A DNA stretch of 64,000 nucleotides from Streptomyces genisteinicus (GTDB lineage: Bacteria; Actinomycetota; Actinomycetes; Streptomycetales; Streptomycetaceae). A program made the translations under genes and the position numbers. The notes under the pieces were generated by a model that did not search any database, was not told the origin of the DNA, and saw nothing but the letters and a program-made list of their open reading frames with translations. Below are positions 1-7,962 of the stretch, piece after piece; position 1 is the stretch's first letter; every line of letters begins with the position of its first letter. The DNA is taken from positions 3,362,501 through 3,426,500 of the forward strand of contig NZ_CP060825.1 of NCBI RefSeq assembly GCF_014489615.1, in the 5' to 3' direction.

Positions 1-182
1 GGCGGGTGTTATCCGGTATTAGACCCCGTTTCCAGGGCTTGTCCCAGAGTGCAGGGCAGATTGCCCACGTGTTACTCACCCGTTCGCCACTAATCCACCC
101 CGAAGGGCTTCATCGTTCGACTTGCATGTGTTAAGCACGCCGCCAGCGTTCGTCCTGAGCCAGGATCAAACTCTCCATGAAT
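1..182 (-). rRNA. 16S rRNA gene, 5' end only (runs out of the window)
   Basis: Read on the minus strand, the sequence begins with the conserved 16S start (GAGAGTTTGATCCTGGCTCA) and continues through the GACGAACGCTGGCGGCGTGC block and the CACGTGGGCAATCTGCC region. Only the first roughly 180 nucleotides are inside the window; the gene continues to the left. The mature 5' end is placed near 181-182 by homology, so it is uncertain by a few bases. It is the first gene of an rrn operon transcribed leftward. Confidence 0.97.
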
Positions 183-472
183 GTCTACTCGGCCAGTAAA
201 TGAATACAGCCGGTGGAACACCACGTAAGAGCGGAACGGTCGGGCGGAATAAGCCCCACCGTTCACAGCGTCCTCGCTGTGTCGCCTGCCCGCACCCACA
301 CAAGGTGGACCGGACAGGTCTTTTCAAAGGAACCTCGACCATCCGAACCGGATGGACGGGGTATCAACATATCTGGCGTTGATTTTTGGCACGCTGTTGA
401 GTTCTCAAGGAACGGACGCTTCCTTTGTACTCACCCTCTCGGGCTTTCCTCCGGGCGCTTCCCTTCGGTCTT

Positions 473-492
473 GCGTTTCCGACTCTATCAGA
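473..492 (-). repeat. 20-bp direct repeat, copy A, with a -10-like TAGAGT
   Basis: Exact copy of the element at 543-562. On the minus strand it reads TCTGATAGAGTCGGAAACGC. The embedded TAGAGT resembles a HrdB-type -10 hexamer, and the spacing and position upstream of 16S suggest one of several tandem rRNA promoters. The promoter role is inferred. Confidence 0.65.
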
Positions 493-542
493 TCTTCCCG
501 ATCCGATTTCCTCGGTGCTTTCCGGGCTTTTCTTCCCTTCCG

Positions 543-562
543 GCGTTTCCGACTCTATCAGA
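543..562 (-). repeat. 20-bp direct repeat, copy B, with a -10-like TAGAGT
   Basis: Second exact copy of the element at 473-492, offset by 70 bp. It is probably another rrn promoter core. The flanks differ, so the identity is confined to the -10 and start-site region. Confidence 0.65.
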
Positions 563-940
563 CTCTTTCGGGCCTGACTCCCAGTCAGCGGGCTTTGTCT
601 TTGCGGCTGTTGGGCCGTTCCGACGTCCCAGACCTTAGCGGATCCTCCGTGCAACTCATAATCGAGTCCTTCGAAATACAATTCGGCATGCCGAAATGAA
701 TCCCGATCGGGAGTCCGTGCTGAGGTTGGGTGCCGCTTCAGCGGCTGGATGGCTGGCGCAGGACCGTTACGGCCCCGCGACAACTCGAAGAACCTTACGG
801 ATCAGGTGCGGCACTGTCAAGCCCCCCTCGGTGGTCGAGTGAACGCGTCCGTGCCGGGTGACCCGTCCGTGCCGATCCAAACGCGGGGAGCGCACAGACA
901 TGCGGGCGGCGCGGAGGGGACACGTGGGTGCCGCCGCGTC

Positions 941-1507
941 CTACTCCAGGTCCGAGAGCCGGCCGCCGGCGTCCGGCTGGTCCCGCTCCACCCGGCGCAG
1001 GACGCGGATGAGCAGTTCCCCGAGGAGAGCGCGTTCGTCGCCGGCCAGGTCCTGGAGGAGGTCCTCCTCGAAGGTGGTCGCCATCCGCATCGCCTCGAGC
1101 CACTTGCTGCGGCCCTCGTCGGTGACCTCGACGATCACACGGACCCGGTTGTTCTCGTCCCGGTCCCGGGTGACGAGGCCGTCGGCGGCCATGCGGTCGA
1201 TCCGGTGGGTCATGGCCGCCGGCGTGAGTCCGAGCCGCTTCGCCAGTTCGCCGGGGCCGAGCCGGTAGGGGGCGCCGGAGAGGACGAGGGTCTTGAGGAC
1301 CTCCCACTCGGCGTTGCTGATCCCGAGGTCCGCGAGCTGTCGCCCGTAGGCCACGTTCATGCGGCGGTTCAGCCGCCCCAGGGCGGAGACCACCTTCTCC
1401 ACCTGTGGATCGAGGTCTCCGAACTCGCGCTGGTACGCGGCGACCTGCTCGTCGAGGGTCGGCTCCTGGGGCCCGGAGGCAGGGGCCTCGGGGGTCTCGG
1501 TAGGCAT
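941..1507 (-). CDS. MarR family transcriptional regulator
   Basis: Predicted 188-residue winged-helix repressor. The MarR domain covers about residues 35-165, with the DNA-reading helix in LAKRLGLTPAAMTHRIDRM and the wing in DGLVTRDRDENNRVRVIVEV. The ATG at 1507 is preferred; an upstream in-frame start at 1531 has no better ribosome site. It is divergent from an MFS transporter gene (start 1688). The gap between them carries two TGAAG-CTTCA inverted repeats, the classic layout of an auto-regulated drug-efflux locus. The ligand is unknown. Confidence 0.88.
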   Translation of the reverse strand: MPTETPEAPASGPQEPTLDEQVAAYQREFGDLDPQVEKVVSALGRLNRRMNVAYGRQLADLGISNAEWEVLKTLVLSGAPYRLGPGELAKRLGLTPAAMTHRIDRMAADGLVTRDRDENNRVRVIVEVTDEGRSKWLEAMRMATTFEEDLLQDLAGDERALLGELLIRVLRRVERDQPDAGGRLSDLE

Positions 1508-1539
1508 GCGCCGAAGTATCGCACGGTTCACATTGGCGT

Positions 1540-1593
1540 TGAAGTCCTTCAGTGTGTAGAGTTAACCATCGAACTTTAGAAATGAAGTCTTCA
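1540..1593. promoter_or_regulatory. Two MarR-type operator palindromes
   Basis: TGAAGTCCTTCA (1540-1551) and TGAAGTCTTCA (1583-1593) lie between the divergent marR-like gene and the MFS transporter. Both are inverted repeats of the half-site TGAAG. Their centres are about 42 bp apart, near four helical turns, so two dimers could sit on one face of the DNA. Binding by the adjacent MarR protein is inferred. Confidence 0.6.
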
Positions 1594-1687
1594 GGCTTCA
1601 GTCTTCCGGGCCCGGCGCGCCGCAGAGTGCGCGCCGGGCCCCAGATCTGCGAAGTGGGTGAGTGTGACCAGGGCGAAGGGCGCGGCG

Positions 1688-2965
1688 ATGCGCCGGATCC
1701 AGGCGGGGAACGCGCTGAGCGCGTTCGGGCTCGGCTTCACGGTTCCGTACCTGTATGTCTACGTGGCACAGGTGCGGGACCTCGGTGCGGGCACGGCGGG
1801 CGCGGTGCTCGCGGTGTTCGCGTTGGCCGCGCTCGTCGTCCTGCCCTTCACCGGGCGGGTGATCGACCGGCGCGGGCCGCTGCCCGTGCTGGTGGGAGCC
1901 GCGCTGCTCGCGTCGGCCGGAGCCGCGGGCCTGGGCCTGTCCACGACCGTGCCCGCCGTCGTGCTCTCGGCCGCCGTGCTCGGTGCCGGCACCGCGGTCA
2001 TGCAGCCCGCGCTGGCGACCATGATCGTCTGGAGTTCCGAGGCGACCACCCGTACCCGGGCCTTCGCCACGCAGTTCTTCCTCCAGAACCTGGGACTGGG
2101 CATCGGCGGTCTCATCGGCGGGCACATCGTCGACGAGAGCCGTCCGGGCAGCTTCACCCTGCTCTTCGCCATCGAGTCGGTGATGTTCCTCGTCCTCGCC
2201 GGCATCGCGCTCACCGTCCGGCTCCCCGCGCCCGCCGGCCTGCACGGGGCACCGGCCGGGGCCGGGGCGAAGGGCGGCCTGCGCGCCCTGCTCGGCCATC
2301 GCGCCATGGTGCAGCTGCTGGTCCTCGGCTTCGTCCTCTTCTTCGCCTGCTACGGCCAGTTCGAGTCGGGGCTCGCCGCCTACGGCACGGAAGCGGCCGG
2401 GATCGAGCCGTCCACTCTGGGCACCGCGCTCGCCGCGAACACCGCGGTGATCGTGGCCGCGCAGTTCCTCGTGCTCCGGTTCGTGGAGCGGCGCAGCCGC
2501 ACCAGGGTGATCGCCGCGGTCGGCCTCATCTGGGCGGTCGCGTGGCTCGCCGCCGGTTACGCCGGGCTCGGCCACGGCAGCCAGGCGATGGCGACCGCCG
2601 CGTTCATCTCGACGTACGCGCTCTTCGGGCTCGGCGAGGCGATGCTGTCGCCGACCGTCGCGCCGCTGGTGGCCGATCTGGCGCCGGAGTCCATGGTCGG
2701 GCAGTACAACTCGGCGTTCGCCCTGGTCAAGCAGCTGGCCCTGGCCGTCGGACCGGCTGTGGGCGGTCCCATGGGAGCAGCGCTGCACGGGCCGTACATC
2801 GTGACGTTCGTGCTGTTCTCGCTCGCGGTCACGGTGCTGGCGCTGCGGCTCGGCAAGCGGCTCACCCCGGTCCAGGACCAGCCGTCGCTCGCCGCCAGGA
2901 CCCGGGTCGTCACCGTGCACATGCCGCAGGCCGCGGACGCCGAGAAGGTGACCGCCGCCCGCTGA
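1688..2965 (+). CDS. MFS transporter (probable efflux)
   Basis: A 425-residue integral membrane protein with about 12 hydrophobic segments. After the first helix it has the MFS loop motif, seen as FTGRVIDRRGPLPVLVG. The family expels small molecules by proton antiport; the substrate cannot be read from sequence. The ATG at 1688 has GAAGGG seven bases upstream. GTG at 1658 and 1664 are in-frame alternatives that would add 8-10 polar residues. The divergent MarR gene is its likely repressor. Confidence 0.87.
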   Translation: MRRIQAGNALSAFGLGFTVPYLYVYVAQVRDLGAGTAGAVLAVFALAALVVLPFTGRVIDRRGPLPVLVGAALLASAGAAGLGLSTTVPAVVLSAAVLGAGTAVMQPALATMIVWSSEATTRTRAFATQFFLQNLGLGIGGLIGGHIVDESRPGSFTLLFAIESVMFLVLAGIALTVRLPAPAGLHGAPAGAGAKGGLRALLGHRAMVQLLVLGFVLFFACYGQFESGLAAYGTEAAGIEPSTLGTALAANTAVIVAAQFLVLRFVERRSRTRVIAAVGLIWAVAWLAAGYAGLGHGSQAMATAAFISTYALFGLGEAMLSPTVAPLVADLAPESMVGQYNSAFALVKQLALAVGPAVGGPMGAALHGPYIVTFVLFSLAVTVLALRLGKRLTPVQDQPSLAARTRVVTVHMPQAADAEKVTAAR

Positions 2966-3076
2966 CCGCCGCCGGACCGGTGCGCCCGGTCCGGCTGCCC
3001 CGGGCCCCGGCGGCCGTCCGCCACGTCCCTCTCCCGCAGGTGCGGGGGCGGGGCGCGGCGCAGCCGTGTCGCGGGG

Positions 3077-4756
3077 TCAGTCCGGCAGCGCGAACTCGCA
3101 CCACACCGCTTTCCCGCCGCCCGGTGTGCGGCGGGAGCCCCAGGACGAGGCGATCGTCGCGATGATCGAGATGCCGCGGCCCGCCTCGTCCTCCGTCTCG
3201 GCCCGGCGGCGGCGCGGCAGGTGCTCGTCCCCGTCCGTCACCTCGACGATCAGCCTCCGGTCGGTGCGGCGCAGCCGCAGGCGCATCGGCGGCGTGCCGT
3301 GCTGGAGGGAGTTGGCGACCAGTTCGCTGACGGCCAGCACTCCGAGGTCGTGCAGTTCGGTCGAGAACCGCCACGAGGCGAGCACGCCCGAGGCGAACGC
3401 GCGGGCGCGCGGCGCCGCCTCCGTCCCGCCGAGCAGGTCGAGTGCGGCGTTGTGGAACAGCTCCGCGTCCGCGCCGGTGCGCGTCGGATGCTGGAGCACC
3501 AGCACGGCGACGTCGTCGTCGTGGTCGGCGGTCACACCGAGGGAGCGGATCAACCGGTCGCACACGACCTGCGGTGTGCCGGTGGCGCCGGCCAGCGCCC
3601 GCTCCAGTGCGGCGACGCCTTCGTCGATGTCCTCGCGCCGGCGCTCCACCAGTCCGTCCGTGTAGAGGACGGCGGTCGCCCCGGGCGGCAGGTCGATGCT
3701 GCCCGAGGTGTGCAGCCAGCCCCCGGTGCCGAGCGGCGGGCCGGTCGGCTCCTCGGCGCGGCGGACCGTGCCGTCCTCGTCGCGGACCAGGATCGGCAGA
3801 TGGCCGGCCGAGGCGTACGCGAGGCGGCCGTCGGTGGGGTCGTGCACGGCGTACACACAGGTCGCGATCTGGCTGGCGTCGATCTCGGAGGCGAGGCCGT
3901 CGAGCAGCTGCAGCACCTCGTGGGGCGGGAGGTCGAGCCGGGCGTAGGCGCGCACGGCGGTCCGCAGCTGTCCCATGACCGCCGCGGCGCGCACACCGCG
4001 TCCCATCACGTCTCCGATGACGACCGCGGTGCGGCCCCCGCCGAGGGTGATCACGTCGTACCAGTCGCCGCCGACGGCGGCGTCCGTGCCGCCCGGCTGG
4101 TAGGTCACGGCGAACCGCAGGTCGTCGGGCTGCTCCAGTTCCTGCGGCAGCAGGGACCGCTGGAGGGTGACCGCGGTCTCGCGGTGGCGCCGCTCGCTGG
4201 CGCGCAGCCGCTCCGCGGCGTCGGCGTGGTCGGTGACGTCGGCCAGGAAGACGAGGACTCCCGCCGTCTCGTCGCCGCCGTCCCGGCGGCCGGCCGGCAG
4301 GCAGGTCACGGTGTACGAGCCGTCCCCCCGCCCGCCGGGGCGGTTCTGGATGCGACGGGACTTGACCGTGCGCGGCTTGCCGCTGCGCAGCACCTGCTCC
4401 ATGAGCGGGAGCAGGCCGAGCTCGTGGAGCTCGGGGCAGGTGCCGGCGGCGGGTGCGCCGGCCGGGCGGTGCCCGAAGGCGGCGGTGTAGGCGTCGTTGA
4501 CGTACGCGACGCGGTGCTCGGGGCCGTACACGAGGGCGACCAGGGCGGGGAGGCTGCCGAGGATCTCCGGCAGGGCGAAGTCCTCCAGCGCGGGGACGTC
4601 GGCCGGCGCGGGCTCCGGATGCTGCGCGGACCCGCCGCGGGCCGCCGGCACGGAGCCCTCGCCCCGCTGCACCGGCGTGAGCCCGCGGTTCGTCCCTCGC
4701 GCGGCGGCGCGGCGCTGCGTACCGGGGAGCCTTGCGCTCCAACGCGTGAAGTTCAC
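3077..4756 (-). CDS. PAS / PP2C (SpoIIE-type) phosphatase / anti-sigma-type ATPase fusion
   Basis: About 559 residues in three parts: a PAS sensor (roughly 55-170, VYGPEHRVAYVNDAY); a PP2C/SpoIIE phosphatase (roughly 205-420, with VGGDWYDVI, VIGDVMGRGVRAA and LYTDGLVERR metal and active-site motifs); and a C-terminal GHKL ATPase like RsbW (roughly 430-557, ELVANSLQHG and GRGISII). Such fusions work in partner-switching: the phosphatase acts on STAS anti-anti-sigma proteins and the ATPase domain acts as kinase/anti-sigma. No STAS or sigma-B gene is adjacent. The start is uncertain: GTG at 4756 is chosen, and GTG at 4816 is an alternative. Confidence 0.85.
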   Translation of the reverse strand: MNFTRWSARLPGTQRRAAARGTNRGLTPVQRGEGSVPAARGGSAQHPEPAPADVPALEDFALPEILGSLPALVALVYGPEHRVAYVNDAYTAAFGHRPAGAPAAGTCPELHELGLLPLMEQVLRSGKPRTVKSRRIQNRPGGRGDGSYTVTCLPAGRRDGGDETAGVLVFLADVTDHADAAERLRASERRHRETAVTLQRSLLPQELEQPDDLRFAVTYQPGGTDAAVGGDWYDVITLGGGRTAVVIGDVMGRGVRAAAVMGQLRTAVRAYARLDLPPHEVLQLLDGLASEIDASQIATCVYAVHDPTDGRLAYASAGHLPILVRDEDGTVRRAEEPTGPPLGTGGWLHTSGSIDLPPGATAVLYTDGLVERRREDIDEGVAALERALAGATGTPQVVCDRLIRSLGVTADHDDDVAVLVLQHPTRTGADAELFHNAALDLLGGTEAAPRARAFASGVLASWRFSTELHDLGVLAVSELVANSLQHGTPPMRLRLRRTDRRLIVEVTDGDEHLPRRRRAETEDEAGRGISIIATIASSWGSRRTPGGGKAVWCEFALPD

Positions 4757-4908
4757 TGACTTTCTAGCCTCAATGGGATGGTTGCCAAGGGTCACTCTGT
4801 GCAGGTGTGAGCCCACCTATGGTCACACGTCCAGTGTGGCCGTCCGGACTGACAGTCGTCTTTGCGCCCGTGGTCCCGGCGTTGCGCCCGGGGCCGGGCC
4901 CGTCGTCG

Positions 4909-6447
4909 TCAGCCGTCCGGGGAGCCGTCGGCGGACTCGTCCCGGCCGGTGTGCCCGGGCTTCCCGTCCGGCGCCCCGGCCTCCGGGGCGTCGAGGGCTC
5001 CCGGTGTGCCGGCCGGGGGTGCCCCGTGGCCGGTCCCGGGCCGGGCGCGGGCGCCGGAGCCGCCGTGGCCCGGCGGTCCCCCGCCGGCGGCGACGGCGAA
5101 CTCGGCCCGGGGGTGTTCGAGTGAGCCGAGGGAGACGATCTCACGTTTGAACAGACCGGAGAGGGTCCATTCGGCGAGCACGCGCGCCTTGCGGTTGAAG
5201 GTGGGCACCCGGCTGAGGTGGTAGGCGCGGTGCATCAGCCAGGCCGGGTAGCCCTTCAGCTTGCGGCCGTAGACGTGGGCGACGCCCTTGTGGAGGCCGA
5301 GCGAGGCGACCGATCCCGCGTAGCTGTGCGCGTACTCGGTCAGGGGGCCGCCGCGCAGGGCGGCGACGATGTTCTCGGCGAGCACCTTCGTCTGGCGGAC
5401 GGCGTGCTGGGCGTTGGGGGCGCACAGGGCGCCCGGCCGGTCGGAGGTGACGTCGGGGACCGCCGCGGCGTCCCCCGCCGCCCATGCGTGCTCGGTGCCC
5501 GCCACGGACAACTGCGCGGTGCACAGCAGGCGTCCGCGGTCGTCGAGGGGCAGGCCGCTGGCCGCGAGCACGGGTGCCGGCTTGACGCCGGCCGTCCACA
5601 CCAGGGTCCTGGTCGGGAAGCGGGAACCGTCGCTGAGGACGGCGACGCGGTCCTCGCAGGACTCCAGGCGGGTCTCCAGCCGTACGTCGATGTTGCGTGC
5701 GCGCAGCTCGCGGACGGCGTACCGGCCCATGTCCTCTCCGACCTCGGGGAGGATGCGGCCGGCCGCCTCGACGAGGATCCACTTCAGGTCCTCGGGCTGG
5801 ACGTTGTGGTAGTAGCGCGACGTGTAGCGGGCCATGTCCTCCAGCTCCGCGAGGGCCTCGACGCCCGCGTATCCGCCGCCGACGAACACGAAGGTGAGCG
5901 CGGCGTCGCGGATCGCCGGGTCGCGGGTGGAGGAGGCGATGTCCATCTGCTCGATGACGTGGTTGCGCAGCCCGATGGCCTCTTCGACTGTCTTGAAACC
6001 GATGCCGAAGTCGGCGAGTCCGGGGACGGGAAGGGTGCGGGAGACCGAACCGGGGGCGAGGACCAGTTCGTCGTAGCCGAGCTCGACGGCTCCGGCGCCC
6101 TCCTCCTCGGTGGCGAGGGTGACGACGCTCGCGGTGCGCCGCGCGTGGTCGACGGACCGGGCCTCGCCGATGAGAATCGTGCACCGGTCGAGGACGCGCC
6201 GCAGGGGGACCACCACATGGCGGGGGGAGATCGAACCGGCCGCGGCCTCCGGGAGGAAGGGCTGGTACGTCATGTAGGGGTCCGGCGTGACGACGACGAT
6301 CTCGGCCTCGCCTCTGTCGAGCTCGGGCTTCAGCTTCCGCTGGAGGCGCAGCGCGGTGTACATCCCGACGTAGCCGCCGCCGACGACCAGAATGCGGGTG
6401 CGCGGCGGGGTGCCGGGGCTCGTGTCCCGGGTGTTTGCAGCCTTCAC
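4909..6447 (-). CDS. ndh: Type II NADH dehydrogenase (FAD-dependent)
   Basis: About 512 residues. The N-terminal FAD-binding motif ILVVGGGYVGMYTALRL and an internal NAD(P)H-binding motif FVFVGGGYAGVEALAEL are both intact, and YQPFLPEAAAG is typical of NDH-2. It passes electrons from NADH to menaquinone at the membrane without pumping protons. The C-terminal 60 or so residues are Gly/Pro-rich and look unstructured. GTG at 6447 is the most sensible start; upstream in-frame starts would add an Arg-rich, unlikely extension. The divergent neighbour is the AtrA-like regulator, as in S. coelicolor (SCO4119/SCO4118, from memory). Confidence 0.88.
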   Translation of the reverse strand: MKAANTRDTSPGTPPRTRILVVGGGYVGMYTALRLQRKLKPELDRGEAEIVVVTPDPYMTYQPFLPEAAAGSISPRHVVVPLRRVLDRCTILIGEARSVDHARRTASVVTLATEEEGAGAVELGYDELVLAPGSVSRTLPVPGLADFGIGFKTVEEAIGLRNHVIEQMDIASSTRDPAIRDAALTFVFVGGGYAGVEALAELEDMARYTSRYYHNVQPEDLKWILVEAAGRILPEVGEDMGRYAVRELRARNIDVRLETRLESCEDRVAVLSDGSRFPTRTLVWTAGVKPAPVLAASGLPLDDRGRLLCTAQLSVAGTEHAWAAGDAAAVPDVTSDRPGALCAPNAQHAVRQTKVLAENIVAALRGGPLTEYAHSYAGSVASLGLHKGVAHVYGRKLKGYPAWLMHRAYHLSRVPTFNRKARVLAEWTLSGLFKREIVSLGSLEHPRAEFAVAAGGGPPGHGGSGARARPGTGHGAPPAGTPGALDAPEAGAPDGKPGHTGRDESADGSPDG

Positions 6448-6774
6448 CGTCCCATGAGGCAACGGGCTCAGTCGTTTGTCCACAGGCCCGGCCGATTGTG
6501 TGACCGGAAGGATGGGAGCGGCCCGGCGCGGAACGCCTCGGGTCATTTCGGAAGCCGCGCAGGTCAGGGTGGGCGACGGACGGAAGTGGCAACGGCGGAA
6601 GGGGGGACGATCCGGTCCTTGCTCCGATCGGGGGGCGCTCCGTGCGAAGTACCCCCTTCTGAATTGACTCCGGCTCAACTATGTTCTTAGCCGTTCGGGA
6701 TGCCGGTCGCGGCGTGCCCGACGGACCAGGGCGGGGATGTCTCCGGGGGGAGACGACATGACCGGGGGAACGGT
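6448..6774. promoter_or_regulatory. Divergent ndh / atrA intergenic region
   Basis: A 327-bp gap between outward-facing genes, so it must hold both promoters. A TTGACT hexamer at 6664-6669 and an AT-rich patch to about 6690 are promoter candidates for the + strand gene, but no well-spaced -10 could be fixed. I did not find a convincing GGAAT-ATTCC type AtrA site. Confidence 0.4.
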
Positions 6775-7581
6775 ATGCACATTCAGGACTCGCATTGGCA
6801 GACCGCTGTCGCGCCGGCACCGGCCGCCGACGGCAACGGACACGCACCGGCGGCGGTACCGGGCGGGACCAGCCGCCCCGCGCCGCTGCGTGTGGACGCG
6901 CAGCGCAATCTGGAGCACGTCCTGCGCGCCGCGCGCGAGGTGTTCGGGGAGCTCGGCTACGGGGCTCCGATGGAGGACGTGGCGCGCCGGGCCCGCGTCG
7001 GCGTCGGGACGGTCTACCGCCGCTTCCCGAGCAAGGACGTGCTCGTCCGCCGGATAGCCGCGGAGGAGACCGCCCGGCTGACCGAGCAGGCGCGCACCGC
7101 CCTGGGGCAGGAGGAGGAGCCGTGGTCCGCGCTCTCCCGGTTCCTGCGCACCTCCGTGGCGTCCGGTGCCGGACGGCTGCTGCCGCCGCAGGTGCTGCGG
7201 GTCGGCGTGGAGGGCGACGAGCCCGCGGAGGGCCCGGTGCCGGCCGCTGCCGAGGAGACGGCCCAGGAGGTCCGTGAGGAGCTGCGGGTTCCCCAGCAGC
7301 GGGCCTTCGGGACGGGCGGTCTCCGGGTGGTCGGGCCGCGTCCGGTGCCGGTGGAGGAGCAGGACGACGACACGGGCGTCGCGGAGCTGCTGGACGTGGT
7401 GGGGCGGCTGGTCGCCCGGGCGCGCGCGGCGGGCGAGCTGCGCGGTGACGTGACGGTGGCCGACGTGCTGCTGGTGATAGCCACGTCCGCGCCGTCGCTG
7501 CCCGATCCGGCGCAGCAGGAGGCGGCGTCCTCCCGCCTGCTGGACATCCTGCTGGAGGGGCTGCGTCCGCGTTCGCACTGA
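6775..7581 (+). CDS. atrA: TetR family regulator, AtrA-like
   Basis: A 268-residue TetR protein. The HTH is at about residues 45-90 (FGELGYGAPMEDVARRARVG, then TVYRRFPSKDVLVRRI). The C-terminal ligand domain is acidic and Glu-rich. In S. coelicolor the TetR gene between a type II NADH dehydrogenase and an ECF sigma gene is atrA (SCO4118), an activator of the actinorhodin regulator actII-ORF4. The gene symbol rests on that synteny and the N-terminal MHIQDSHWQ sequence, both recalled rather than searched. ATG at 6775 follows GGGGGA at good spacing. Confidence 0.75.
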   Translation: MHIQDSHWQTAVAPAPAADGNGHAPAAVPGGTSRPAPLRVDAQRNLEHVLRAAREVFGELGYGAPMEDVARRARVGVGTVYRRFPSKDVLVRRIAAEETARLTEQARTALGQEEEPWSALSRFLRTSVASGAGRLLPPQVLRVGVEGDEPAEGPVPAAAEETAQEVREELRVPQQRAFGTGGLRVVGPRPVPVEEQDDDTGVAELLDVVGRLVARARAAGELRGDVTVADVLLVIATSAPSLPDPAQQEAASSRLLDILLEGLRPRSH

Positions 7582-7962
7582 ACCGGGCCGACGCACGGGA
7601 GGGCGGGGGCGCGAGGCTGCGCCGGCGCGGTCGGCGGCGGCCACGGGCCCGTTCACGGGGCGGCGGGCGAGGCGCGCACGGGACGGGGCACGGCCTCCCC
7701 GGGGCCGGGACGGGACGGACCGAGGAGTTCGAGGAGCCGGGACGGGACCGGGCGAGGGTTTCCGAAGCGGGACACCCGACAGGTCAACCCGACGCGTTCG
7801 CATGGGTGAGCGAACTGTGCCCTGTGGGATGACGCGGCGCGAGCCGTTTCCCTCAACTCTCCCCGGACGAGTGGTTGATGTGCGCGGGGGTTCGGCGCAC
7901 AGCCGCTCTGTGGCACGCTGGCCCGGTTGAACGGGGCAGAGGCGCTGACGGGGGCTTCCGCG
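7582..7962. other. Intergenic region upstream of the sigma-factor fusion gene
   Basis: A 381-bp stretch without a convincing gene. It separates the AtrA-like gene from the ECF sigma fusion on the same strand, so it should hold the promoter of the latter. I see no clear -35/-10 pair and no strong terminator hairpin. Confidence 0.4.

Larger units (their letters stand above)
183..720 (-). promoter_or_regulatory. rrn operon leader and promoter region
   Basis: This gene-free stretch lies upstream of the 16S gene. On the minus strand it holds the actinobacterial rrn leader motif CCTTGAGAACTCAACAGCGT (about 391-412), a known anti-termination and processing signal of rRNA leaders. Further upstream are two exact 20-bp copies of a promoter-like element at 473-492 and 543-562. 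Tandem promoters in front of rrn operons are normal in Streptomyces. The open reading frames across this region have no protein-like composition. Confidence 0.8.
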
